Source of the DNA: Variovorax paradoxus
Lineage (GTDB): Bacteria > Pseudomonadota > Gammaproteobacteria > Burkholderiales > Burkholderiaceae_C
Reading direction: 5' to 3'
NCBI RefSeq assembly: GCF_018614875.1
Contig: NZ_JAGGNW010000002.1
Coordinates: 496,001-560,000, forward strand
DNA: 64,000 nucleotides
In this document: positions 1 through 9,461 of the stretch, one piece after another
How the letters are laid out: each line of letters starts with the position of its first letter
Numbering within the stretch: position 1 is the first letter of the stretch
Translations under genes and position numbers: made by a program
The notes under the pieces: generated by a model
What the model was told of the DNA's origin: nothing
Seen by the model: the letters and a program-made list of their open reading frames with translations, nothing else
The model's database searches: none

Positions 1-1
1 C

Positions 2-979
2 GCCTTGCTGCGCCCGGGCCGCTTCGACCGCCAGGTGTATGTCACGCTGCCCGACATCCGCGGCCGCGAGCAGATCCTTGCCGTTCACATGCGCAAGGTG
101 CCGCTGGGCCAGGACGTGAACCCGAGCGTCATCGCGCGCGGCACGCCCGGCATGTCCGGCGCCGACCTGGCCAATCTCTGCAACGAAGCCGCCCTGATGG
201 CCGCCCGCCGCAATGCGCGCGTGGTCGAAATGCAGGACTTCGAGAAGGCCAAGGACAAGATCTTCATGGGCCCCGAGCGCAAGAGCATGGTCATGCCCGA
301 GGAAGAGCGCCGCAACACGGCCTACCACGAGTCCGGCCACGCCCTCATCGGCAAGCTGCTGCCCAAGTGCGACCCGGTCCACAAGGTCACCATCATTCCG
401 CGCGGCCGCGCCCTGGGCGTGACCATGAGCCTGCCGGCGCAGGATCGCTACAGCTATGACCGCGAATACATGCTGAACCAGATCAGCATGCTGTTCGGTG
501 GCCGCATCGCCGAAGAAGTGTTCATGCACCAGATGACCACCGGCGCCAGCAACGACTTCGAGCGCGCGACGTCCATCGCCCGCGACATGGTCACGCGCTA
601 CGGCATGACCGACGCGCTGGGCCCGATGGTCTACGCCGAGAACGAAGGCGAAGTGTTCCTCGGCCGCTCGGTCACCAAGACCACCAACATGAGCGAGCAG
701 ACCATGGAAAAGGTCGACGCCGAAGTGCGCCGCATCATCGACGAGCAGTACGCGCAGGCGCGCCGCCTGATCGAGGAAAACAGCGACAAGATGCACGCCA
801 TGGCCAAGGCCCTGCTCGAATGGGAAACCATCGACACGGAACAGCTCGACGACATCATGGCCGGCCGCGCACCGCGTCCGCCCAAGGACTGGACGCCGCG
901 CATCCCGCCTTCGGGCAGTGGCGGCGGCAGCGGCGGCACGCCGGCAGTCAATCCGGATCCGGCACCCACTGTTGCGTGA
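2..979 (+). CDS. ftsH: ATP-dependent zinc metalloprotease FtsH (C-terminal part)
   Basis: Membrane-anchored AAA+ protease that degrades misfolded membrane proteins and short-lived regulators. The window opens inside the gene, so the N-terminal membrane segments and Walker motifs are missing. Visible are the end of the AAA module (RPGRFDRQ, the second region of homology), the AAA lid (GMSGADLANLCNEA), and the peptidase domain with zinc motif HESGH at about residues 108-112 of this fragment. The later acidic ligand region is TTGASNDFERAT. The C-terminus is a Gly/Ser/Pro-rich tail. folP and glmM follow, the common proteobacterial order. The identity is secure; the gene is partial only because of the window edge. 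Confidence 0.97.
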   Translation, partial: ALLRPGRFDRQVYVTLPDIRGREQILAVHMRKVPLGQDVNPSVIARGTPGMSGADLANLCNEAALMAARRNARVVEMQDFEKAKDKIFMGPERKSMVMPEEERRNTAYHESGHALIGKLLPKCDPVHKVTIIPRGRALGVTMSLPAQDRYSYDREYMLNQISMLFGGRIAEEVFMHQMTTGASNDFERATSIARDMVTRYGMTDALGPMVYAENEGEVFLGRSVTKTTNMSEQTMEKVDAEVRRIIDEQYAQARRLIEENSDKMHAMAKALLEWETIDTEQLDDIMAGRAPRPPKDWTPRIPPSGSGGGSGGTPAVNPDPAPTVA

Positions 980-1002
980 CGTGCATCCGGCGTTAAATAC
1001 CA

Positions 1003-1024
1003 ACGGGGCCACGGGCCCCGTTTT
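1003..1024 (+). terminator. Rho-independent terminator after ftsH
   Basis: An 8-bp perfect stem (ACGGGGCC / GGGCCCCGT side) with a 3-nt loop is followed by TTTT. It lies 24 nt after the ftsH stop and just before folP. It probably ends or attenuates ftsH transcription before folP-glmM. Confidence 0.8.
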
Positions 1025-1039
1025 CGATGAAGGTGCCGC

Positions 1040-1930
1040 ATGACGATGGCTCCCGCAGCGGTCTGGCAGACCACCCGTTTTGCAATCGATCTTGCGCAAC
1101 CGCGCGTGATGGGCATCGTCAATGTCACCCCTGATTCCTTCTCCGACGGCGGGGCGCATGCCTCGACCGAGGCCGCACTGCGGCATTGCGAGCAGTTGCT
1201 GAAGGAAGGCGCCGACATTCTCGACATCGGCGGCGAATCGACCCGCCCCGGCAGCCCGGCCGTGCCGCTCGATGCCGAACTGGCGCGCGTGCTGCCGGTG
1301 GTCCGGGAGGCCGTCAAGCTCAACGTGCCGCTGTCCGTCGATACCTACAAGCCGGAAGTCATGCGCGCGGTGCTCGAGCTTGGCGCCGACATCGTCAATG
1401 ACGTCTGGGCGCTGCGGCAGCCTGGGGCGCGCGAAGCGGTGGCTGCGCATCCCTCGTGCGGCGTCTGCCTGATGCACATGCATCGGGACCCACAAACCAT
1501 GCAGGCTGCGCCCATGCAGGGCGACGCGGTGCCCGAGGTGCTGTCGTTCTGGGCCAAGCAGTTGGCGCGGCTCCGGGCGCTCAAGGTCGATCCGTCGCGG
1601 ATCACGCTGGACCCGGGCATTGGCTTCGGCAAGACCGTGGCACAGAATTTTTCGCTGCTGGCACGCCAGCGCGAACTGCTCGGGGCCGGCCATCCGCTGG
1701 TGCTGGGCTGGTCCCGCAAGTCGTCGATCGGCACTGTCAGCGGCATTCCGGCGGCCGCCGAACGCCTGGTGCCCAGCGTGACGGCGGCGGTGCTCGCCGT
1801 CGACCGGGGCGCGGCTGTGGTACGGGTGCACGATGTGCGCGACACCGTGGCGGCCATCGCCGTATGGCGCGCCATGAAGGCCGAAGAGACGCATTCACAA
1901 CAAATTCGACAACAAGAACAACTCCCATGA
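1040..1930 (+). CDS. folP: Dihydropteroate synthase
   Basis: Condenses 6-hydroxymethyl-dihydropterin pyrophosphate with p-aminobenzoate to form dihydropteroate in folate synthesis; it is the sulfonamide target. The 296 residues form a TIM barrel with the first signature [15 protein letters not shown] near residues 23-37, the pterin-site motif [11 protein letters not shown] near 60-70, and conserved DPGIGFGKT and GWSRKS segments further on. The ATG follows an AAGG-type ribosome site. Its stop overlaps the glmM start by four bases (ATGA), implying translational coupling. Length and motifs are normal for the family. Confidence 0.97.
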   Translation: MTMAPAAVWQTTRFAIDLAQPRVMGIVNVTPDSFSDGGAHASTEAALRHCEQLLKEGADILDIGGESTRPGSPAVPLDAELARVLPVVREAVKLNVPLSVDTYKPEVMRAVLELGADIVNDVWALRQPGAREAVAAHPSCGVCLMHMHRDPQTMQAAPMQGDAVPEVLSFWAKQLARLRALKVDPSRITLDPGIGFGKTVAQNFSLLARQRELLGAGHPLVLGWSRKSSIGTVSGIPAAAERLVPSVTAAVLAVDRGAAVVRVHDVRDTVAAIAVWRAMKAEETHSQQIRQQEQLP

Positions 1931-3264
1931 CCCGCAAATACTTTGGCACCGACGGCATCCGTGGCACCGTCGGGCAGTCGCCCATCACACCCGATTTCGT
2001 GCTGCGCCTCGCGCATGCCGTGGGCCGCGTGCTCAAGAAAAGCCAGTCGCGCCCCACGGTGCTGATCGGCAAGGACACCCGCATCTCGGGCTACATGCTC
2101 GAGTCCGCGCTCGAGTCGGGTTTCAACTCCGCCGGGGTCGACGTGGTGCTGCTGGGGCCGCTGCCCACGCCCGGCGTGGCGTACCTGACGCGCGCCCAGC
2201 GCGCGAGCCTGGGCGTGGTGATCAGCGCCAGCCACAACGCCTTTCCCGACAACGGCATCAAGTTCTTCAGCGCGCAGGGAACCAAGCTCGACGACGCCTG
2301 GGAGCTGGCCGTGGAGGCAGCGCTCGAGGAAGCGCCGGCATGGGCGGCCTCCGCCGACCTCGGCAAGGCGCGCCGCCTCAACGACGCGCCCGGCCGCTAC
2401 ATCGAGTTCTGCAAGAGCACCTTCGCCAATGACCTGACCTTGCGCGACATGAAGCTGGTGGTCGATGCGGCGCACGGTGCGGCCTACCAGGTGGCGCCGA
2501 ATGTGTTCCACGAATTGGGGGCCGAGGTCACCAGCATCGGCTGCGCGCCCGACGGGCTCAACATCAACGATGGCTTCGGTGCCACCCATCCAGAGGCGCT
2601 GGCCGCAGCCGTGATTGCGCAGAAGGCCGACTACGGCATCGCGCTCGACGGCGATGCCGACCGCCTGCAGCTCGTCGATGCCAGCGGGCGCCTCTTCAAC
2701 GGCGACGAACTGCTCTACCTCATGGTGGCCGAACGCATCGCGCGCGGCGACAAGCCCGCGGGCGTGGTCGGCACGCTCATGACCAACAAGGCCGTCGAGG
2801 TGGCGCTGCGCGGGCAGGGCATCGAGTTCGTGCGCGCCAAGGTGGGCGACCGCTATGTGCTCGAGGAACTCGACAAGCGCGGATGGCTCCTGGGTGGCGA
2901 GGGCTCGGGCCATCTGCTGGTGCTCGACCGCCACACCACCGGGGATGGCATCGTGAGCGCGCTGCAGGTGCTGCAGGCCTGCGTGCGCAGCGGCAAGACG
3001 GTGGCGCAGCTGCTCGCGGAGATCACGCTGTTTCCCCAAGTCCTGATCAATGTCCGCCTGACGCCGGGACAGGACTGGAAGAACAACGATGCGCTGGCCA
3101 GCGAAACGCAGCGCATCGAAGCCGAGCTCGGCGACAGCGGCCGCGTGCTGATCCGCGCGAGCGGCACCGAACCCTTGGTGCGCGTGATGGTCGAGGCGCG
3201 CGACGCGAAGCAGGCCGAGTCTTGCGCGAAACGCCTTGCCGCAACCCTGGAACCCGCGCTGTGA
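1927..3264 (+). CDS. glmM: Phosphoglucosamine mutase
   Basis: Interconverts glucosamine-6-phosphate and glucosamine-1-phosphate, feeding UDP-GlcNAc for peptidoglycan and lipopolysaccharide. The 445-residue protein begins [13 protein letters not shown], typical of GlmM. The phosphorylated serine is S102 in the motif ISASHNAF, the metal-binding loop is DGDADR, and the C-terminal phosphate loop is [11 protein letters not shown]. The frame stays open far upstream inside folP, but the ATG that overlaps the folP stop gives the standard N-terminus. The downstream acetyltransferase starts within a few bases of the stop. Confidence 0.97.
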   Translation: MTRKYFGTDGIRGTVGQSPITPDFVLRLAHAVGRVLKKSQSRPTVLIGKDTRISGYMLESALESGFNSAGVDVVLLGPLPTPGVAYLTRAQRASLGVVISASHNAFPDNGIKFFSAQGTKLDDAWELAVEAALEEAPAWAASADLGKARRLNDAPGRYIEFCKSTFANDLTLRDMKLVVDAAHGAAYQVAPNVFHELGAEVTSIGCAPDGLNINDGFGATHPEALAAAVIAQKADYGIALDGDADRLQLVDASGRLFNGDELLYLMVAERIARGDKPAGVVGTLMTNKAVEVALRGQGIEFVRAKVGDRYVLEELDKRGWLLGGEGSGHLLVLDRHTTGDGIVSALQVLQACVRSGKTVAQLLAEITLFPQVLINVRLTPGQDWKNNDALASETQRIEAELGDSGRVLIRASGTEPLVRVMVEARDAKQAESCAKRLAATLEPAL

Positions 3265-3266
3265 CG

Positions 3267-3746
3267 ATGATCGACGTCGTCCTGGTTGACTACCGCAGCG
3301 CGGCGCACGCAGCCGCGCTGGTCGACCTGCTCGACGCCTATGCACGCGATCCCGCCGGCGGCGGCACGCCGCTCGAAGCGGGCGTGCGCGCCGGCCTGCC
3401 TGCGGCGCTGGCCGCGCGGCCGCAAGCCTTCAGCGTGCTCGCGTACGACGGGCAAACGCCTGTGGGCCTGGTCAACTGCATCGAGGGGTTTTCGACCTTC
3501 GCCTGCAAGCCGCTGGTCAATGTGCACGACGTGGTCGTGCTGCCCAGCCATCGCGGCCAGCGCGTCGCGCAGCGCATGTTGGCACGGGTGGAGCAGGAGG
3601 CCCGCGCGCGCGGCGCCTGCAAGCTCACGCTCGAAGTGCTTTCGGGCAATGCGCCGGCGCTGCGCAGCTACGAACGCGAGGGGTTTGCCGGCTTTCAGCT
3701 CGATCCGGCGTTCGGTCACGCCGTGTTTCTGCAGAAGAAGCTCTGA
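3267..3746 (+). CDS. GNAT-family N-acetyltransferase
   Basis: Cytoplasmic acetyl-CoA-dependent acetyltransferase of about 159 residues, substrate unknown. The GNAT acetyl-CoA loop is visible as VLPSHRGQRVAQRML near residues 90-105, followed by the beta-bulge region KLTLEVLSGNAPALRSYEREGF, usual for the last third of the fold. The ATG at 3267 is used here; an in-frame GTG at 3261 overlapping the glmM stop (GTGA) is an alternative that adds two residues. It is probably the last gene of the folP-glmM unit, because a hairpin repeat and a convergent gene follow. Confidence 0.85.
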   Translation: MIDVVLVDYRSAAHAAALVDLLDAYARDPAGGGTPLEAGVRAGLPAALAARPQAFSVLAYDGQTPVGLVNCIEGFSTFACKPLVNVHDVVVLPSHRGQRVAQRMLARVEQEARARGACKLTLEVLSGNAPALRSYEREGFAGFQLDPAFGHAVFLQKKL

Positions 3747-3781
3747 AAGAGAAATGGGCCGAGGCGCATTGATCGCCGTCG

Positions 3782-3815
3782 GCCCTCACCCCAACCCTCT
3801 CCCGAAGGGAGAGGG
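3782..3815. repeat. Intergenic hairpin repeat (CCCTCTCC...GGAGAGGG type)
   Basis: The core CCCTCTCCCGAAGGGAGAGGG, preceded by CCTCACCCCAA, forms a perfect inverted repeat between two convergent genes. A related but degenerate hairpin lies at 34300-34326. I associate this motif with dispersed intergenic hairpins in Comamonadaceae; this is recollection, not a search. It may also end transcription from both sides. Confidence 0.6.
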
Positions 3816-3826
3816 GGCAAGGCAAA

Positions 3827-5098
3827 TCAGAAGCGCGTCACGGGCATGTCGGCATCGACCTTGTTCGGCGAATACTTGCCGAGTTCCCACTTGGCGATCG
3901 CGTTGCGGTGCACTTCGTCCGGGCCGTCCGCAAAGCGCAGCGTGCGGGCGCCGGCGTAGGCATAGGCCAGCGGAAAGTCGTCGCACATGCCGCCGCCGCC
4001 GTGCACCTGCATGGCCCAGTCGATCACCTGGCAGGCCATGCTTGGCGCCACCACCTTGATCATCGCGATCTCGTTCTTGGCGACCTTGTTGCCGGCCACG
4101 TCCATCAGCCAGGCGGCCTTGAGCGTCAGCAGGCGCGCCATGTCGATCTTGCAGCGTGCTTCGGCGATGCGCTCCTGCGTGACGGTCTGCGAGGCGACGG
4201 TCTTGCCGAAAGCCACACGCGAGGAGGCGCGCTTGCACATCAGCTCGAGCGCGCGTTCGGCCAGGCCGATCAGGCGCATGCAGTGGTGGATGCGTCCCGG
4301 GCCGAGGCGGCCCTGCGCGATTTCGAAGCCGCGGCCTTCGCCGAGCAGCATGTTGTCGACAGGCACGCGCACATTCTCGAAGTACATCTCGACGTGGCCG
4401 TGCGGCGCGTCGTCGTAGCCCATCACGTTGAGCGGGCGCACGATGCGGATGCCCTTGGCGTCGGCCGGCACAATGATCATGCTCTGCTGCGAATGCCTCG
4501 GCGCATCGGGGTCGCTCTTGCCCATGGTGATGAACACGGCGCAGCGCGGATCGGCAGCGCCCGAGATCCACCACTTGTGGCCATTGATCACGTACTCGTC
4601 GCCCTGGCGCTCGATGCGGGTCGAGATGTTGGTGGCGTCGCTGGAGGCAACGTCGGGCTCGGTCATTGCGAAGGCCGAGCGGATCTGCCCTTCGAGCAGC
4701 GGCTTGAGCCAGCGCGCCTTGATGGCTTCGGAGCCGTAGCGGGCAATGGTCTCCATGTTGCCGGTGTCCGGCGCCGAGCAGTTGAAGGCTTCCGACGCCC
4801 ATGGCACACGCCCCATGATCTCGGCCAGCGGCGCATATTCCTGATTGGTGAGGCCGGCGCCTTCGTAGCCCGAGGCGGCGGCGCTGTCGACCGGCAGGAA
4901 CAGGTTCCACAGCCCCTGGGCCTTGGCTTTTTCCTTGACCTTCTCGACGGTCTGGAGCGCGGTCCAGCGCTTGCCTGCGGCCGTGTTGGCAGCCAACTCG
5001 GCCGAATACTCGGCTTCGGCCGGATAGATGTGCGCATCCATGAAGGCGCTCACACGCTTCTGCAATTCCTTGGTCTTGGCCGAGTATTCGAAATCCAT
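3827..5098 (-). CDS. Acyl-CoA dehydrogenase (ACAD10/11-like)
   Basis: FAD flavoprotein of 423 residues that would desaturate an acyl-CoA at the alpha-beta position. Visible are the N-terminal helical domain, the flavin-contact motif [16 protein letters not shown] (about residues 140-155), the middle-domain motif GHKWWISGA, and the C-terminal block [23 protein letters not shown]. The start MDFEYSAK is preceded by AGGAGAC. The upstream neighbour is an aminoglycoside-phosphotransferase-like protein, the pairing found fused in eukaryotic ACAD10/ACAD11. Those enzymes handle 4-hydroxy-acyl-CoAs through a phosphorylated intermediate, so the same chemistry is plausible here. The exact substrate is not visible. 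Confidence 0.92.
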   Translation of the reverse strand: MDFEYSAKTKELQKRVSAFMDAHIYPAEAEYSAELAANTAAGKRWTALQTVEKVKEKAKAQGLWNLFLPVDSAAASGYEGAGLTNQEYAPLAEIMGRVPWASEAFNCSAPDTGNMETIARYGSEAIKARWLKPLLEGQIRSAFAMTEPDVASSDATNISTRIERQGDEYVINGHKWWISGAADPRCAVFITMGKSDPDAPRHSQQSMIIVPADAKGIRIVRPLNVMGYDDAPHGHVEMYFENVRVPVDNMLLGEGRGFEIAQGRLGPGRIHHCMRLIGLAERALELMCKRASSRVAFGKTVASQTVTQERIAEARCKIDMARLLTLKAAWLMDVAGNKVAKNEIAMIKVVAPSMACQVIDWAMQVHGGGGMCDDFPLAYAYAGARTLRFADGPDEVHRNAIAKWELGKYSPNKVDADMPVTRF

Positions 5099-5127
5099 CT
5101 TCTGTCTCCTGGTGGGGGTAAGGCGGC

Positions 5128-6216
5128 TTATGCCTTTTGGGCAAACTGCCAGGCCATTTCGGCCATGGGGCGCGCACCGCGGCCCGAGGCCACGGCTTGT
5201 TCGCTCGATGCGGTACCGGCCTCGACCCGCTTGGCAATGCCTTGCAGGATCGCGGCCATGCGGAACAGGTTGTAGGCCTGGTAGAAGTTCCAGTCGGGCG
5301 CCAGCGCCTCGGGCGTGGTGAGGCCGGTGCGCTCGCAGTACTTGCGGATGTATTCGCTCTCGGTCGGGATGCCCAGGCTCCGGTGGTCCAGGCCGCCGAT
5401 GCCGCGGAAGGACGCGCCGGAGATGTGCCACGACATGCAGTGGTAGCTGAAGTCGGCCAGCGGGTGGCCCAGCGTGGACAGTTCCCAGTCGAGCACGGCA
5501 ATCGCGCGCGGCTCGGTGGCGTGGAACATGAGGTTGTCGAGCCGGTAGTCGCCATGCACGACGGACACCATGCGCTCGTCGCGCGCGCTTTGCGGCATAT
5601 GGGCTGGCAGCCATTCCATCAGCTTGTCCATCTCGGGGATGGGTTGCGTGATGGAGGCCACGTATTGCTTGCTCCAGCGGCCGATCTGGCGCTCGAAGTA
5701 GTTGCCGGGCTTGCCGTAGTCGGCGAGTCCGCGCTCGGCGAACTTCACGGTGTGCAGCGCCGCGATGACGCGGTTCATCTCGTCGTAGATGGCCGAGCGG
5801 TCGGCATTGTCCATGCCGGGCAGGGCCTGGTCCCACAGCACGCGGCCCTGCATGAACTCCATCACGTAGAAGGCGCGGCCGATGACGGCCTCGTCTTCGC
5901 ACAGGCAGTGCATGCGCGGCACGGGCACGTCGGTGCCGGCCAGGCCGCTCATCACCTTGAACTCGCGCTCCACCGCATGGGCCGACGGCAGCAGCTTGGC
6001 AACGGGGCCGGGCTTGGCACGCATCACGTAGCTCTGCGTGGGCGTGACGAGCTTGTAGGTCGGGTTCGATTGCCCGCCCTTGAACATCTCGACCGTCAGC
6101 GGGCCCTTGAAGCCTTCGAGGTTCTTCGCCAGCCAGGCTGCGAGCGCTTCGACGTCGAAGGCGTGCTGCTGCGAGACCGCACGGGTGCCGATGAAGTTGG
6201 AGAAGTCCTGGCTCAT
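5128..6216 (-). CDS. Aminoglycoside phosphotransferase-like kinase (ACAD11 N-domain type)
   Basis: Protein-kinase-like fold phosphotransferase of 362 residues. The catalytic Brenner motif is [14 protein letters not shown] (around residues 218-231) and the metal-binding motif is [18 protein letters not shown] (around 240-257). The substrate is unlikely to be an antibiotic: the gene sits directly before an acyl-CoA dehydrogenase, and the pair mirrors the kinase and dehydrogenase domains of ACAD11. The inferred role is phosphorylation of a hydroxyacyl-CoA so that it can be dehydrated into beta-oxidation. The start codon lies one base after the stop of the upstream Crp-like gene, so the two are probably co-translated. 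Confidence 0.88.
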   Translation of the reverse strand: MSQDFSNFIGTRAVSQQHAFDVEALAAWLAKNLEGFKGPLTVEMFKGGQSNPTYKLVTPTQSYVMRAKPGPVAKLLPSAHAVEREFKVMSGLAGTDVPVPRMHCLCEDEAVIGRAFYVMEFMQGRVLWDQALPGMDNADRSAIYDEMNRVIAALHTVKFAERGLADYGKPGNYFERQIGRWSKQYVASITQPIPEMDKLMEWLPAHMPQSARDERMVSVVHGDYRLDNLMFHATEPRAIAVLDWELSTLGHPLADFSYHCMSWHISGASFRGIGGLDHRSLGIPTESEYIRKYCERTGLTTPEALAPDWNFYQAYNLFRMAAILQGIAKRVEAGTASSEQAVASGRGARPMAEMAWQFAQKA

Positions 6217-6217
6217 G

Positions 6218-6937
6218 TCAATGATCTGCTTCCGAGGCGCGCATCAACGCTGCGCGGTCCAGTACGACCAGGCCGCCCGGCTCGATCCGGATGGTGCCCT
6301 CGCGTTCCATGGTCTTGAGTTCCTGGTTGACCCGCTGGCGCGAAGCGCCGAGCAGCTGGGCGAGTTCTTCCTGCGCCAGCTGCAGGCCGATGCGCATCTG
6401 GCTGCCGTCTTCCAGGTTGGGCACGCCGTAGCTGCGCACCAGGTGGATGAGCTGCTTGGCCAGCCGTGCGCGCAAGGGCAGGGTGTTGAGGTCTTCCACC
6501 AGCCCGAACAGCGTGCGGATGCGGCGCGCCTGCAGCCGCATCAGCGCCTCGTACAGCTCCACGTGCGCAGCCAGGATCTTCTGAAAGTCGGCCCGCGCCA
6601 CGCAGAGGATGGTGGTTTCCCCATGCGCATAGGCATCGTGCGTGCGCCGGTCCCCGTCGAACATCGCCACGTCGCCGAACCAGATGCCCGGCTCCACATA
6701 GGTCAGCGTCACCTGCTTGCCCGAGACGGCCGTCGAGCTGACGCGCACCGCGCCCTTGGCACAGGCGATCCAGTGTTCGGGAGGGTCGCCGCGGGCAGCG
6801 ATCAGCTCGCCGTCCTTGAAGCGTTTGACAAAAGCACATCGGAGGATGTCGTGCCGTAGCGATGGAGAAAGAGAAGAAAACCAGCGACCACTGTTGATCG
6901 CTTCACGTTCTTCGATGGTAAGAATGGGGTCGTCCAT
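6218..6937 (-). CDS. Crp/Fnr-family transcriptional regulator
   Basis: A 239-residue regulator with an N-terminal cyclic-nucleotide-binding-like beta barrel (about residues 20-135, including the GDRRTHDAYAHGETTILCVAR stretch) and a C-terminal winged helix. The recognition helix region reads LAQLLGASRQRVNQELKTMEREG (about 190-212). No cysteine cluster typical of Fnr oxygen sensors is seen at the N-terminus. It lies inside the acyl-CoA gene block between the enoyl-CoA hydratase and the kinase-like gene, so local control of the operon is likely. The ligand cannot be read from sequence. Confidence 0.9.
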   Translation of the reverse strand: MDDPILTIEEREAINSGRWFSSLSPSLRHDILRCAFVKRFKDGELIAARGDPPEHWIACAKGAVRVSSTAVSGKQVTLTYVEPGIWFGDVAMFDGDRRTHDAYAHGETTILCVARADFQKILAAHVELYEALMRLQARRIRTLFGLVEDLNTLPLRARLAKQLIHLVRSYGVPNLEDGSQMRIGLQLAQEELAQLLGASRQRVNQELKTMEREGTIRIEPGGLVVLDRAALMRASEADH

Positions 6938-6996
6938 TGGTCTGTCCTGTCGGCGACTGAAAAGCTGGAGGGTGTCGCAGGAGCGACGGCGTGCCG

Positions 6997-7776
6997 CTAC
7001 TCGTAGTGCGGCGGTTTCTTCTCGATGAATGCGGCAATGCCGATGCCGGCATTGGGATGGTGCAGGTTGCGCACGAAGTGATCGCGCTCCTGCGAGAGCT
7101 GCGACGCGAACGTGGCGCCGCGCGCTTCGCTGAGCAGTTCCTTGATGCTGGCCAGCGAATTGGGCGCGCGTGCATTGAGCCTGGCTGCCAGCGCCAGGGC
7201 GCCCGCAAGCGCCTGGCCGTTCTCGCTCAGTTCATTGACCAGCCCGAGCGCATGCAGCCGCGGCGCGCCGATGCGCTCGCCGCACATCAGCCACTCGCTG
7301 GCCAGCTGGCGCGGCAATGCCCGCCCCAGCTGCCAGCTCAGGCCGCCGTCGGGCGAGAGCGCCACGTTGCTGTACGACGCCGCAAAGATCGCGTCGCGCG
7401 CGGCCACCACGAAATCGCAGGCCAGTGCCAGCGAGAAACCGGCGCCTGCGGCCGCGCCTTCCACCGCCGCGATGATGGGCTTGGGGAAGGCGCGGATCGA
7501 GTCGATCCAGTTGTGCAGGCCCTCGATGCTTTCGGCCTGCACCGAAGGGTCGCGCTGCCGGTTGTCGGACAGCCGCTGCAGCGAGCCGCCGGCGCAGAAC
7601 CATGCGCCTTCGCCCACGATGACGACGCTGCGGATTTCCTCGCTGCTCTCGGCGCCGTTGAGCGCTTCGATGCCCGCGGCGTAGATCTCTGGGCCCAGCG
7701 CGTTGCGCTGGGTCGGGTTGGCGATCGTCAGCACCATGGTGCGTCCCTCGCTGGTGCTTTTCAGTTCGGCGGTCAT
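6997..7776 (-). CDS. Enoyl-CoA hydratase/isomerase family protein
   Basis: Crotonase-fold protein of 259 residues acting on acyl-CoA intermediates. The oxyanion-hole regions are GEGAWFCAGGSLQRL (about 54-68) and VEGAAAGAGFSLALACDFVVA (about 98-118). The catalytic-loop region reads VALSPDGGLSWQLGR, in which an aspartate sits in the PaaG-like position and one of the usual hydratase glutamates is not obvious. It may therefore be a PaaG-type isomerase/hydratase rather than a classical hydratase. It lies 31 bp downstream of the 3-hydroxyacyl-CoA dehydrogenase and belongs to the same transcription unit. Confidence 0.9.
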   Translation of the reverse strand: MTAELKSTSEGRTMVLTIANPTQRNALGPEIYAAGIEALNGAESSEEIRSVVIVGEGAWFCAGGSLQRLSDNRQRDPSVQAESIEGLHNWIDSIRAFPKPIIAAVEGAAAGAGFSLALACDFVVAARDAIFAASYSNVALSPDGGLSWQLGRALPRQLASEWLMCGERIGAPRLHALGLVNELSENGQALAGALALAARLNARAPNSLASIKELLSEARGATFASQLSQERDHFVRNLHHPNAGIGIAAFIEKKPPHYE

Positions 7777-7807
7777 CGCTGTGATGCTTTCCTTGGTGTT
7801 TGTCTGC

Positions 7808-9328
7808 TTATTCTTCTTCGTGCAGCAGGCTCAGGCCGATCGCGCCGCGGCGGCGCAGCCAGGGGCTGGGCCGATAGCGCGGGTCGCCGTAGACGGTCTG
7901 CAGGTTGAACAGCACTTCGAGCATGTTGGTCGGGCCGTACAGGTTGCCCATGGCCAGCGGCCCGCGCGGATAGCCCAGGCCCAGCTGGACCGCGGTTTCG
8001 AGATCGGCCGGCGAGCACACGCGCTGCTGGCACATGTCGGCGGCGATGTTCACGATGGTGCCGATCACGCGCTGCGTCACGAAACCGCCGCTGTCGCGAA
8101 TCACGCTCACGGCCTTTGCGTCGCGTGCGAAGAGCGCGTGCGCCGCATCGCGGATGTCGCGCCGCGTGGCGGGGTTGGTGGCGAGCACGCGGCGCTTGGT
8201 GGCGGCATCGTCGATCAGCATGTCGATTCCGACAGTGCGTGTGGCGTCCAGGCGCTCGACCGCGGCCACCGTGGTCACGTCGAAGCCCAGCGGCGCCACC
8301 AGGATGAGCGACGTGGGCGCCGCCGTGGCGCCGCTGTCGATCTGGGCGCCCAGCGCATTCACCAGCCGCAGCAGGTCGGCCCGCCGCGCGGCGCGGGGCG
8401 AAACCCAGACCGAGGGCACCGCCTCCACCGCCGGCGGCGCCGGCTCGGGCGAGTGCTGCATCACGCCGTCGTTGTAGCGGTAGAAGCCTTCATTGGTCTT
8501 GCGGCCCAGCACGCCGGCCGCAAGCCGCTGTGCGGTGATCACGCTGGGGCGAAAGCGCGGCTCCTCGTAATACTGGTGATAGATCGATTCCATCACGGGA
8601 TGCGACACATCGAGTGCGGTCAGGTCCAGCAGTTCGAAGGGCCCCAGGCGAAACCCGGCCTGCTCCTTCAGGATGCGGTCGATGGTCGCGAAATCGGCCA
8701 CGCCTTCGCCGACGATGCGCAGTGCTTCCGTGCCATAGCCGCGGCCCGCGTGGTTGACGATGAAGCCCGGCGTGTCCTGCGCCTGCACGGCACTGTGGCC
8801 CATCTGCACCGCATAGCCCGCCAGCTGCTTGCAAACATCGGCGGAAGTCCTGAAACCGGCTACCACTTCGACCACCTTCATCAGCGGCACCGGGTTGAAG
8901 AAGTGAAAGCCCGCTACCCGCTGCGGATGCGCGAGCCCGGCGGCAATCGCCGTGACCGACAGCGACGAGGTGTTGGTGGCGAGCGTGGCCGCAGGCGCGA
9001 CGACCGATTCGAGCTCGCGGAACAGCTTGCGCTTGACCTCCAGGTCTTCGACCACCGCTTCGATCACCAGGTCGCAATGGGCCAGCGCCCCGACCGAGTC
9101 GACCGCCTTGACGCGGGCGATCTGCGCATCGCGCGCCGCGGCGTCGATCTTGCCCTTCTCGTGCAGCTTGTTCCATTGGGCCACCAGGGCTTCGCGCCCG
9201 CGCTCGGCGGCACCTGCAAAACTGTCGAGCAGCAGCACTTCGCTGCCTGCCTGGGCCGCGATCTGTGCAATTCCTCGACCCATGGCGCCGGCGCCGACGA
9301 CGCCGATCCGGGTGTAGTTGACTGTCAT
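7808..9328 (-). CDS. 3-hydroxyacyl-CoA dehydrogenase (PaaH-like)
   Basis: NAD-dependent oxidation of 3-hydroxyacyl-CoA to 3-ketoacyl-CoA. The 506-residue protein starts MTVNYTRIGVVGAGAMGRGIA, the Rossmann GxGxxG motif at about residues 11-16. The catalytic histidine region is HFFNPVPLMKVVEVV (about 140-154). Two C-terminal helical domains follow, which makes it longer than the approximately 300-residue single-domain enzymes and similar to phenylacetate-pathway PaaH. No other phenylacetate genes are nearby, so a specific role in that pathway is not established. It heads the minus-strand acyl-CoA block. Confidence 0.92.
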   Translation of the reverse strand: MTVNYTRIGVVGAGAMGRGIAQIAAQAGSEVLLLDSFAGAAERGREALVAQWNKLHEKGKIDAAARDAQIARVKAVDSVGALAHCDLVIEAVVEDLEVKRKLFRELESVVAPAATLATNTSSLSVTAIAAGLAHPQRVAGFHFFNPVPLMKVVEVVAGFRTSADVCKQLAGYAVQMGHSAVQAQDTPGFIVNHAGRGYGTEALRIVGEGVADFATIDRILKEQAGFRLGPFELLDLTALDVSHPVMESIYHQYYEEPRFRPSVITAQRLAAGVLGRKTNEGFYRYNDGVMQHSPEPAPPAVEAVPSVWVSPRAARRADLLRLVNALGAQIDSGATAAPTSLILVAPLGFDVTTVAAVERLDATRTVGIDMLIDDAATKRRVLATNPATRRDIRDAAHALFARDAKAVSVIRDSGGFVTQRVIGTIVNIAADMCQQRVCSPADLETAVQLGLGYPRGPLAMGNLYGPTNMLEVLFNLQTVYGDPRYRPSPWLRRRGAIGLSLLHEEE

Positions 9329-9461
9329 TGGAAGAAGATTTTCGCTGGTTGATGGGTATCCGGGCCTGCTTGCAGGCGTTGGGCGCGGCAGATCGCGCAG
9401 CCTCCGATTTTGCAGCCGCGGGCCGCAGGGGCGTTCCGGGTTTTACTCGGGGCCCGCGCTG

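Noticed and set aside
5128..6216. Aminoglycoside resistance gene
   Set aside because: Although it has the aminoglycoside-phosphotransferase fold, its position with an acyl-CoA dehydrogenase and its ACAD11-like motifs point to acyl-CoA metabolism.
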